NCBI GenBank assembly: GCA_964394835.1
Contig: CAYMZA010000016.1
Span: 1-11,802 of the forward strand
Direction: 5' to 3'
Source: UM-FILTER-36-13 sp964394835
GTDB taxonomy: Bacteria; Patescibacteriota; Patescibacteriia; UBA1558; GWA2-36-10
Length of the DNA: 11,802 nt
Shown here: piece by piece, positions 1 to 5,734 of the stretch
Layout: each line of letters opens with the position of its first letter
Numbering within the stretch: position 1 is the first letter of the stretch
Notes under the pieces: generated by a model
The model's database searches: none
Seen by the model: only the letters and a program-made list of their open reading frames with translations
What the model was told of the DNA's origin: nothing
Translations under genes and position numbers: made by a program

Positions 1-104
1 CTGAATTTATTTTAAAGTTTAAAAATGCTTACAAAGGTAAACAATGGGGATATGTGTTATTATTAATTGGATTAATCTTTGGTTACTTAGGCTTTTTAAT
101 GTAA
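1..104 (+). CDS. C-terminal end of an unidentified membrane protein (partial)
   Basis: The frame that reads through from the left edge (first full codon at position 3) encodes 33 residues and stops at TAA 102-104. The tail has a short basic stretch (KFKNAYKGKQ) followed by about 18 hydrophobic residues rich in Leu, Ile, Gly and Phe that reach almost to the C-terminus. This looks like a final transmembrane helix. Lysines lie before the helix and none after it, so a cytoplasmic side before the helix is plausible by the positive-inside rule. The codons (TTA, GGT, ATT) match the neighbours. The gene begins outside the window, the family cannot be named from this fragment, and it might also be a spurious read-through of non-coding AT-rich DNA. 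Confidence 0.5.
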   Translation, partial: EFILKFKNAYKGKQWGYVLLLIGLIFGYLGFLM

Positions 105-141
105 ATACTTGCTTTTTTAAGAGTATATAGTAATATTTAAG

Positions 142-147
142 TATAAT
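142..147 (+). promoter_or_regulatory. Candidate -10 box (TATAAT) for the small acidic protein gene
   Basis: A perfect TATAAT lies 16 nt before the ATG at 164, which would place the transcript start near 153-155 with a leader of about 10 nt. No good -35 hexamer lies 16-18 nt upstream, and there is no TG extension. In DNA this AT-rich a consensus -10 can occur by chance. The 59-nt gap after the upstream stop and the downstream terminator make an independent transcript plausible. Confidence 0.35.
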
Positions 148-163
148 TATTAATATAAATATT

Positions 164-373
164 ATGAAATTTTTTGAAAAATTTGGTTTTGGTCCAGAAG
201 AAAAAGAAGCTAAAGATTATAAAATGACAGAAGAAGAAATGGAAATGGATCAAAGTAGTAAAAATACAGAAGATGAAAAAGTAGATAATATTAAAGAACC
301 ATATAATCCAGAGGGTGGTGAGGATGCTATAGAAATACCAAAAGAAGAATCTGGAGAAGAACTAGAGAAGTAG
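164..373 (+). CDS. Small, highly acidic, probably disordered protein
   Basis: This 69-residue protein matches no family I recognise. It has 24 Asp/Glu against 10 Lys, with no Arg, His, Cys or Trp. The N-terminus is short and aromatic (MKFFEKFGFG), and the rest is a low-complexity Glu/Lys/Asp tail ending in GEELEK. That composition suggests an intrinsically disordered or partly helical tail, perhaps anchored by the aromatic head. There is no signal peptide or transmembrane segment. It stops at TAG, whereas almost all neighbours use TAA. No Shine-Dalgarno precedes it. It has a TATAAT upstream and a hairpin terminator 19 nt after its stop, so it may be a one-gene transcript separate from the large operon. 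Codon use matches the neighbours, which favours a real gene. Function is unknown. Confidence 0.65.
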   Translation: MKFFEKFGFGPEEKEAKDYKMTEEEMEMDQSSKNTEDEKVDNIKEPYNPEGGEDAIEIPKEESGEELEK

Positions 374-391
374 ACTAATACAGATTAAATT

Positions 392-430
392 AAAGCCTGC
401 TATAATATAGTAGGTTTTATTGTTGATTTT
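392..430 (+). terminator. Rho-independent terminator after the small acidic protein gene
   Basis: An inverted repeat pairs 392-403 (AAAGCCTGCTAT) with 407-418 (ATAGTAGGTTTT) around an AAT loop. The stem is 12 bp, including two G-U wobbles. The right arm ends in TTTT, and a T-rich tail follows (ATTGTTGATTTTTT, 419-432). This is the clearest hairpin-plus-T-tract in the window. It separates the acidic protein gene from the twelve-gene run that begins at 459. The left flank is A/T-rich (ATTAAATTAAA), so weak activity on the other strand is possible, but no minus-strand gene would need it. Confidence 0.75.
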
Positions 431-451
431 TTAAGTAAAAAATGGTATTTT
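423..451 (+). promoter_or_regulatory. Candidate promoter for the large operon (leaderless start)
   Basis: A -35-like TTGATT (423-428) is followed by a 17-nt spacer and a -10-like TATTTT (446-451), with TG at 443-444 forming an extended -10. Transcription would begin about 7 nt downstream, at or next to the A of the ATG at 459, which implies a leaderless or nearly leaderless mRNA. A second -10-like TATACT at 451-456 would start transcription inside the gene. Its place directly after the terminator is where an operon promoter is expected. The match is moderate and AT-rich background makes chance hits likely. Confidence 0.4.
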
Positions 452-458
452 ATACTTA

Positions 459-1463
459 ATGTCAGATAAGTTTAATTGGCCTATATATGGTCATAAAAAT
501 CAGTTAAAGTTTTTACAAAAAGTAATAGTTAAAGATAAGTTAGCTAATACTTATTTATTCTATGGTCCAAAAGGTTTGGGAAAGAAATTAACTAGTAAGT
601 ATTTTATTAAATCTATATTCTGTAAAGACAATAATACAAAGCCTTGTAATAAATGCTATAGTTGTAAATCTTTAGATAACAATACTTTTTTAGATTTATA
701 TAGTTTAGGTTTAGATAAAACTAAATTAAAAGCAGATGATGTGAAGGAGTTTTTACATAAACTATCTTTAAGTAATTTAAATGGTAGTAAGAAAATAGGG
801 ATTATATATAATATAGATTATATTAATTTATTTGGTGCTAATGCATTATTAAAAACATTAGAAGAGACACCTAAGGATGCTAGTATAATATTAATAGCAG
901 ATAGTATTACTAATATTCCTGCTACTATAATATCTCGTTCTCAATTAGTTAAATTTAAACCTTTAGAATTAGAAGATATGAAGAAATGGTTAGAAAACTT
1001 TGATTTAGAAAAAGATGAAAAAGAAACTATTCTTAATTTATCATTTGGTAGACCAGGTATAGCATTGAAGTTAATAGATGATAAATTGGTTAGTTTTAAA
1101 AAAAGTTGTTCTTTTTTACTTAAGTTGTTATCTAATAGTACTTTTTACTATATGCAGACTTTAGATAAATGGTTTGATGTATTAAAAAAAGAATACCCTG
1201 AATACAAAGTTAATGAATTAGGTGATCTTACACAACAGTACTTAGATATTTTAGAATTAATACTAAGAGACATACTTTGGGTTAAGATAGATAGACCTGT
1301 AGTTAATATGATATATAGTGAACAAATAAATAAATTAGCTGAAGATTTTCAAATAAAAGAATTGATTAATAATCTATTATCTTTAAATAATGTTAAAAAA
1401 GAGTTAAAATATAATATATCTCCTCAATTACTTTGGGAGAATTTATTCTTAAATATTAAATAA
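459..1463 (+). CDS. holB: DNA polymerase III delta-prime-like clamp-loader subunit
   Basis: This 334-residue protein has the AAA+ layout of the DnaX/HolB clamp-loader family, which loads the beta sliding clamp onto primed DNA at the replication fork. Residues 8-13 (PIYGHK) resemble the family's opening motif. The P-loop is GPKGLGKK (36-43), with Lys43 where Ser/Thr normally coordinates magnesium. A four-Cys zinc module is present at C55, C63, C66 and C69. The Walker B position reads IGIIYNID (113-120), without the catalytic Asp-Glu. TLEETPKDASIILIA (133-147) and ISRSQ (158-162) are the sensor 1 and SRC-motif region, the latter with Ser for Cys. Loss of ATPase residues with retention of SR is typical of delta-prime, not gamma/tau. 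The length equals that of typical delta-prime. It opens the operon, and the lipoprotein gene starts 4 nt after its stop. No Shine-Dalgarno is visible. Confidence 0.82.
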   Translation: MSDKFNWPIYGHKNQLKFLQKVIVKDKLANTYLFYGPKGLGKKLTSKYFIKSIFCKDNNTKPCNKCYSCKSLDNNTFLDLYSLGLDKTKLKADDVKEFLHKLSLSNLNGSKKIGIIYNIDYINLFGANALLKTLEETPKDASIILIADSITNIPATIISRSQLVKFKPLELEDMKKWLENFDLEKDEKETILNLSFGRPGIALKLIDDKLVSFKKSCSFLLKLLSNSTFYYMQTLDKWFDVLKKEYPEYKVNELGDLTQQYLDILELILRDILWVKIDRPVVNMIYSEQINKLAEDFQIKELINNLLSLNNVKKELKYNISPQLLWENLFLNIK

Positions 1464-1467
1464 ATAT

Positions 1468-2568
1468 ATGAAAAAACAAAATTTTAAACTATTAATTATT
1501 ATTCTAATACTACCATTAGTATTGACTGGGTGTATTAGTGTTAAGAAAAAGAGCGGTGGTAATGATTTTGCTGGTATATTTAGAAGTGATACTAAAGGAG
1601 AAACTTGGCAGAATATAACTTCAATATATACAGTAGGTAGTGAAAGTCGTAATTTTGCTTTTTCAAATATTACTAGTTTAGTTTTTGATGAATTAGATGA
1701 TTCTGCTATTTACTTAGGTAGTCAACATGATGGATTATTCTATACATATAATTATGGTAGTGGTTGGTTTAATGCTTTAAGTGGTAAAGGTACTGTTAAT
1801 GATATTGTTGTTGATCCTCAAAGAAATTGTACTATCTTTACAGCTATACATAATACTATATATAAATCAGTAGATTGTGCTAGAACATGGGATTCTGTGT
1901 ACTTTGAAACTATAGAGGGTAAATATATTACTTCTTTAGGTATTAAGGGTAATAACAATAACATAATTTATGCTAGCAATTCTGATGGTGACTTATTAAA
2001 AAGTACTGACTATGGTAGATCTTGGAGTGTTTTAAAGCGTTTTAATAATAATATTAAGGATATTATAATTCAGAATTATAGTAATAGCGATATAATGTAT
2101 ATTGTAACTAGTAGTAATGGTATATATAGGAGCTCTGATGCTGGTAATAATTGGAGTAATTTATTAGATCTACCAGTAGATCAAGCAGAAAGAAATGAAG
2201 AAGAATTTGTACCTTTGAATGATTTAAAAGATTCTAAAAAAGTTTTAGCTGTTTCTCAAGATAAAAGTGTTAGTGATGGCTTGATTTATGTTAATAAAAT
2301 TGGTATTTTTAGACTTACAGATAATACTAGATGGAAGCAAATTAAATTATTAAGCCCAGCAAGGGGAGATCGTATATATTCAGTAGTTGTTAATCCAGCA
2401 AATACTAATGAAATATTCTATGGTACTAGTCAAGCAGTATATCATTCAGTAGATGGTGGAAATAATTGGGATGTAAGTAATTTACCTACAGCTAATATAG
2501 CTAAGATATTAGAGTTTTCTCCAGATAATAAGTTTATATATTTAGCAGGTTATAAGATTAAAAAATAA
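1468..2568 (+). CDS. Lipoprotein with seven Asp-box (BNR/sortilin-like) repeats
   Basis: This 366-residue exported lipoprotein has a basic N-terminus (MKKQNFK), a hydrophobic core, and the lipobox LTGC with Cys22 as the predicted lipidation site. The mature part carries repeated Asp-box motifs (S-x-D-x-G-x-x-W). Clear copies end at W47, W141, W186, W229 and W334, and degenerate copies at W100 and W289. Their spacing of about 41-60 residues predicts a seven-bladed beta-propeller of the BNR/VPS10/Ycf48-like superfamily. Such propellers usually bind proteins or glycans. Glycosidase activity cannot be inferred, because Asp-boxes are structural. The protein ends in GYKIKK with no anchor beyond the lipid. 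It lies 4 nt after the holB-like gene and 2 nt before frr, so it is co-transcribed with them. No Shine-Dalgarno is present. Its partner and exact role are unknown. Confidence 0.82.
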   Translation: MKKQNFKLLIIILILPLVLTGCISVKKKSGGNDFAGIFRSDTKGETWQNITSIYTVGSESRNFAFSNITSLVFDELDDSAIYLGSQHDGLFYTYNYGSGWFNALSGKGTVNDIVVDPQRNCTIFTAIHNTIYKSVDCARTWDSVYFETIEGKYITSLGIKGNNNNIIYASNSDGDLLKSTDYGRSWSVLKRFNNNIKDIIIQNYSNSDIMYIVTSSNGIYRSSDAGNNWSNLLDLPVDQAERNEEEFVPLNDLKDSKKVLAVSQDKSVSDGLIYVNKIGIFRLTDNTRWKQIKLLSPARGDRIYSVVVNPANTNEIFYGTSQAVYHSVDGGNNWDVSNLPTANIAKILEFSPDNKFIYLAGYKIKK

Positions 2569-2570
2569 AT

Positions 2571-3125
2571 ATGAATAAAATTTTAGAAGATAATAAGGGG
2601 CAGTATGAAAAAACTTTAGATTTCTTTAAGGAAGACATTACTTCTTTAAGAACAGGTAGAGTTGCTCCTAGTTTAGTAGAAGCAGTTAAGGTAGAGTCAT
2701 ATGGTACTATGTCAGAGTTACTACAATTAGCTGCTATAACAACTCCTGAGCCACAAACTATTGCTATTAAACCTTGGGATAAGGGTATTATAAAAGACAT
2801 TGAAAGAGCCTTAAGAAGTTCTGATCTTAATATTAATCCAGTAGTAGATGGGGATATGATTAGAATAAACTTTCCTCCTTTAACAGAAGAAAGTAGAAAA
2901 GATTTAGTTAAAATACTACATAAAAAGGTAGAAGAATCTCGTATTACTTTAAGACAGCAAAGAGATAAAATTAAAGAAGAAATTATATCTTTAGAAAAAG
3001 CTAAAGAAATAACTGAAGATGATAAGTTTAAAGGTCTAAAAGATTTGGATGATTTAACTAAAGAGTATAATGAGAAAATAAAAGAAATTTCAGATAATAA
3101 AGAAAAGGAGATAATGACCGTATGA
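2571..3125 (+). CDS. frr: Ribosome recycling factor
   Basis: Ribosome recycling factor acts with EF-G to split post-termination ribosomes into subunits in the cytoplasm. The 184 residues match the usual length of about 185. Domain I helices frame the protein (residues 1-30 and 106-184), with the conserved SLRTGR at 25-30. Domain II, the beta-rich part, spans about 31-105 and includes VESYGT (41-46), KPWD (67-70), IRINFPPLTEESRKDL (97-112) and related motifs. Where many homologues have an Arg-Arg pair in the long helix, this one reads RQQRD (128-132), a mild deviation. It starts 2 nt after the lipoprotein stop without a Shine-Dalgarno. Its TGA stop overlaps the rseP start as ATGA (3122-3125), indicating translational coupling. 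It is the only gene here ending in TGA, which shows UGA is a stop in this organism. Confidence 0.97.
   Translation: MNKILEDNKGQYEKTLDFFKEDITSLRTGRVAPSLVEAVKVESYGTMSELLQLAAITTPEPQTIAIKPWDKGIIKDIERALRSSDLNINPVVDGDMIRINFPPLTEESRKDLVKILHKKVEESRITLRQQRDKIKEEIISLEKAKEITEDDKFKGLKDLDDLTKEYNEKIKEISDNKEKEIMTV
3105..3110 (+). promoter_or_regulatory. Shine-Dalgarno sequence for rseP inside the end of frr
   Basis: AAGGAG at 3105-3110 lies 11 nt before the rseP ATG at 3122, within the last codons of frr. It is the only good Shine-Dalgarno in the window. Other starts are preceded by A/T-only sequence. The spacing is slightly longer than the usual 5-10 nt. It encodes KE in frr, so the match could be incidental, but the ATGA overlap supports a role in reinitiation. 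Confidence 0.5.
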
Positions 3126-4216
3126 TTACATTTGTATCTTTTGTTTTAATTTTAGGACTATTAGTCCTAGTACATGAAATAGGGCATTTTGTTACTGCTA
3201 TAAAATTAGGAGTTGATGTAGAGGAGTTTGGTATTGGTTTTCCGCCTCGTTTATTTTCTTTTAAAAAGGGTAAAGTAAGATATTCTTTGAATTGGATACC
3301 ATTGGGTGGTTTTGTAAAAATTAAAGGTGAATCTGGTGATGAAGACAAAGGTGATAAACATAGTTTTGCTAATCAGGCTGCTTGGAAAAAGAGCGCTATA
3401 CTTACTGCTGGTGTGTTTATGAATTTTATCTTAGCTATTGTACTATATGCAATTGGTTTTTCTATTGGTTTACCGGAAGTTATAGATCAAGATACTAATT
3501 TAAATAGTATAAAAGAAAGAAATGTAGTTATATCAGAATTAACATCAGGTAGTTTAGCTGAAAGCAAAGGAATAGAGGTTGGTGATAAGATTATATATAT
3601 TAATGATAAAGAAGTTTTAGACTCAGATATGATAGCTGGAGAAATTAAAAATAATAAATCTTTAAATATTATCGTAAAAAGAGGTGGTGAGGAAAAAGAA
3701 ATAGGTATAAGTGAAGAAGACAGGGTTGATAATGATATTATTGGCGTTGGTATGATGGATGTTGGTATTGTTAAATATAATATATTTGAAAGTGTAGGAA
3801 AGGCTTTTAAAATAACCGTTAGTATGATTGGAATGGTATTTAAAGCGTTCTATGATTTACTATACAATCTAATAACAACAGGTAGTTTAACAGCTGAATT
3901 ATCAGGTCCAGTAGGAGTAGCTGTATTAACTGGTAAGATAGTACAAATGGGATTTATATACATATTACAGTTTACAGCATTGTTATCTATTAATCTAGGA
4001 GTTATAAACATACTTCCTTTTCCTGCTTTAGATGGTGGTAGATTATTATTTGTATTAATAGAAAAGATAAGGGGTAAAGCTTTAAGTGAAAAAGTTGAAG
4101 GTATAATACATAATAGTGGATTTATGCTTTTAATGTTACTTTTAGTGGTTATAACCTTTAGAGATATTGGTAAATATGGTAGTGGTATATTAGAAGCAAT
4201 AAAGAATATATTTTAA
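3122..4216 (+). CDS. rseP: Site-2-type intramembrane zinc metalloprotease RseP
   Basis: This 364-residue polytopic membrane protein cleaves transmembrane helices within the bilayer (M50 family). In model bacteria that includes anti-sigma factors and remnant signal peptides. The zinc ligands are visible: HEIGH at 18-22 in the first helix, and the LDG motif in NILPFPALDGG (296-306), with Asp304 as third ligand. Between them are the GGFVKIKGE loop (62-70), a second helix (about 93-115) and one PDZ domain (about 130-215, with GIEVGDKIIYIN). A further helical stretch (about 277-300) carries LDG, and the last helix is at 333-346. One PDZ makes it shorter than the two-PDZ E. coli form but normal for many bacteria. 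The start overlaps the frr stop. The stop overlaps the next gene as TAATG. Confidence 0.96.
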   Translation: MITFVSFVLILGLLVLVHEIGHFVTAIKLGVDVEEFGIGFPPRLFSFKKGKVRYSLNWIPLGGFVKIKGESGDEDKGDKHSFANQAAWKKSAILTAGVFMNFILAIVLYAIGFSIGLPEVIDQDTNLNSIKERNVVISELTSGSLAESKGIEVGDKIIYINDKEVLDSDMIAGEIKNNKSLNIIVKRGGEEKEIGISEEDRVDNDIIGVGMMDVGIVKYNIFESVGKAFKITVSMIGMVFKAFYDLLYNLITTGSLTAELSGPVGVAVLTGKIVQMGFIYILQFTALLSINLGVINILPFPALDGGRLLFVLIEKIRGKALSEKVEGIIHNSGFMLLMLLLVVITFRDIGKYGSGILEAIKNIF

Positions 4217-4494
4217 TGAAATTTACTTTAGAAAATATTAAATATAATCCTTTAGTTTTAATGAGAAAGATAGGGTATCATCCTGTAAAAAGAGGCGAGA
4301 GCTTTGCTAGGAGATTGGGTAATGGAGAATTTCCAAGATTTCATATATATATAAAAGATAAAGAAGGTGGTATTAATATTAATTTACACTTAGATCAGAA
4401 AGGTGCTTGCTATACTAATCAAACAGCACATAGTGGTGAATATGATACAGAAATATTAGAGCAAGAAAAAGATAGAATTATTAGTTTAATATAA
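4216..4494 (+). CDS. Conserved small protein of unknown function, between rseP and proS
   Basis: This 92-residue cytoplasmic-looking protein has no signal peptide or membrane helix. The sequence looks well folded and not random: an N-terminal LMRKIGYHPV (15-24), a central FPRFHIYIKDKEG (39-51), then INLHLDQKG (55-63), and AHSGEYD (71-77) before a C-terminal acidic helix. The His, Asp and Glu residues (H43, H58, D60, H72, E75) fall in the best-patterned parts and could form a binding or metal site, which is inference. From memory, similar small proteins with PRFH, LHLDQK and HSGEY motifs occur in Patescibacteria, but I know no function. It starts in the rseP stop (TAATG), and proS begins 4 nt after its stop, so it is expressed with both. 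Confidence 0.85.
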   Translation: MKFTLENIKYNPLVLMRKIGYHPVKRGESFARRLGNGEFPRFHIYIKDKEGGININLHLDQKGACYTNQTAHSGEYDTEILEQEKDRIISLI

Positions 4495-4498
4495 TAAT

Positions 4499-5734
4499 AT
4501 GAAACAATCAAAATTATTTGGTAAAACTAGAAAAGATATTTCAGGAGAAGAAAAGAGTGTTAATGCTGAGCTTTTAACTAAAGCTGGGTATATAGAAAAA
4601 CAAATGGCTGGTGTATATAATTATCTTCCTTTAGGTTTAAGAGTGTATAGAAAAATAGAGAATATTATTAGAGAAGAGATTAATAATATAGGTGGTCAAG
4701 AAATACTTATGCCTGTTTTACAATCTAAAGAACTATGGGAACAAACAGGACGTTGGGAAAGTTTAGAATCTATAATGTATCAATTTAAAGATCATCATGG
4801 TAGTGAAATAGGTTTAGGTCCTACTCATGAAGAAGTTGTTGTAGATATTGTTAAAAAACATTTAACTTCTTACAAAGATTTACCTATAGCACTATACCAA
4901 ATACAAACTAAGTTTAGAGATGAAAAAAGAGCTAAGTCAGGACTATTACGTGGTAGAGAGTTTAGTATGAAGGATCTATATAGTTTTCATGCAGATGAAA
5001 AAGATTTAGATGAATACTATAATAAAGCACATGATGCATATATAAAGATATTTAAAAGAATGGGGTTAGATGCTTTTTCTGTAGAAGCTTCCGGTGGTGA
5101 TATTAGTGAAAAGTTTTCTCATGAGTTTATGGTTAAAACTAAAGCTGGAGAAGATGTGACTGTATTATGTGAAAAATGTAATTGGGCTCAGAATAGTGAA
5201 ATAGCTAAGGTTAAGAAAGATGATGAATGCCCTAAATGTGGATTTAAGTTGAGTGAAGAAAAAACTGTAGAAGCTGGTAATATATTTAATCTAGAAAATG
5301 AGTATTCTAGTAAAATGAATTTAAAGTTTACAGATAAAGATGGAAAACAAAAAGATGTTTTAATGGGTTGCTATGGTGTTGGCTTGGGTAGAGTTATAGG
5401 AACTATAGTTGAGGCTAGTAATGATGATAATGGTATAATATGGCCTAAAGAAGTAACTCCTTTTCATATTCATTTGCTAAATTTGGTAAAAAATGATAAG
5501 AAAGATGTAGATAAAGTATATGATGAATTAAGTAAAGATTTTGATATTTTGTATGATGATAGAGACATATCATTTGGTAAAAAGTTAAAAGATGCTGATT
5601 TAATAGGTATTTCTTGGCAGTTAATAGTAAGTGATAAGCAGGAAGAGCTAGAATTAGTAGAAAGAAGTACTGGTGAGAAGAAATTAATTAAAATAGAAGA
5701 AGTTAAAAAGATTCTTCATAATTATTATAACTAA
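4499..5734 (+). CDS. proS: Prolyl-tRNA synthetase, short form without the INS editing domain
   Basis: This class II synthetase charges tRNA-Pro with proline. All three class II motifs are visible: motif 1 around GGQEILMPVLQ (65-75), motif 2 FRDEKRAKSGLLRGREF (139-155), and motif 3 GCYGVGLGR (290-298). GPTHEE (107-112) and an anticodon-binding domain (about 315-411) are also present. At 411 residues it is about 160 shorter than the common bacterial form, because the INS domain between motifs 2 and 3 that hydrolyses Ala-tRNA-Pro is missing. In its place is a short insert with C224, C227, C244 and C247, spaced like a zinc ribbon. Short ProRS forms are known in mitochondria and alphaproteobacteria. 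The gene follows the 92-residue protein by 4 nt, and its stop overlaps mreB as TAATG. Confidence 0.95.
   Translation: MKQSKLFGKTRKDISGEEKSVNAELLTKAGYIEKQMAGVYNYLPLGLRVYRKIENIIREEINNIGGQEILMPVLQSKELWEQTGRWESLESIMYQFKDHHGSEIGLGPTHEEVVVDIVKKHLTSYKDLPIALYQIQTKFRDEKRAKSGLLRGREFSMKDLYSFHADEKDLDEYYNKAHDAYIKIFKRMGLDAFSVEASGGDISEKFSHEFMVKTKAGEDVTVLCEKCNWAQNSEIAKVKKDDECPKCGFKLSEEKTVEAGNIFNLENEYSSKMNLKFTDKDGKQKDVLMGCYGVGLGRVIGTIVEASNDDNGIIWPKEVTPFHIHLLNLVKNDKKDVDKVYDELSKDFDILYDDRDISFGKKLKDADLIGISWQLIVSDKQEELELVERSTGEKKLIKIEEVKKILHNYYN

Noticed and set aside
105..132. ATACT...AGTAT inverted repeat with a T6 run (113-118), considered as a terminator for the upstream membrane protein.
   Set aside because: The stem is only five A/T-rich pairs and the T-run sits in the loop instead of after the stem, so it is not a credible terminator.
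401..406. TATAAT inside the terminator hairpin, considered as a promoter for the large operon.
   Set aside because: It lies in the stem and loop, has no -35 match at 16-18 nt, and sits 52 nt before the gene. The 423-451 element is a better candidate.
2558..2800. Minus-strand open frame opposite frr.
   Set aside because: It is the antisense shadow of a well-identified gene. It has no start signal, and its composition mirrors the sense codons.
2571..3125. Possible UGA recoding (as in Gracilibacteria or Mollicutes).
   Set aside because: The frr TGA falls exactly at the expected family C-terminus and overlaps the rseP start. All tryptophans at conserved places are TGG, and no gene needs UGA read-through.
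3153..3169. Near-perfect palindrome TAGGACTATTAGTCCTA inside the start of rseP, a possible hairpin or operator.
   Set aside because: It encodes the Leu/Val-rich first helix of RseP, has no T-tract after it, and only 7 bp of stem. One such palindrome is plausible by chance in 11.8 kb.
3058..3348. Minus-strand open frame opposite the frr/rseP junction.
   Set aside because: It overlaps two confident genes, resembles no protein, and has no promoter or ribosome site.
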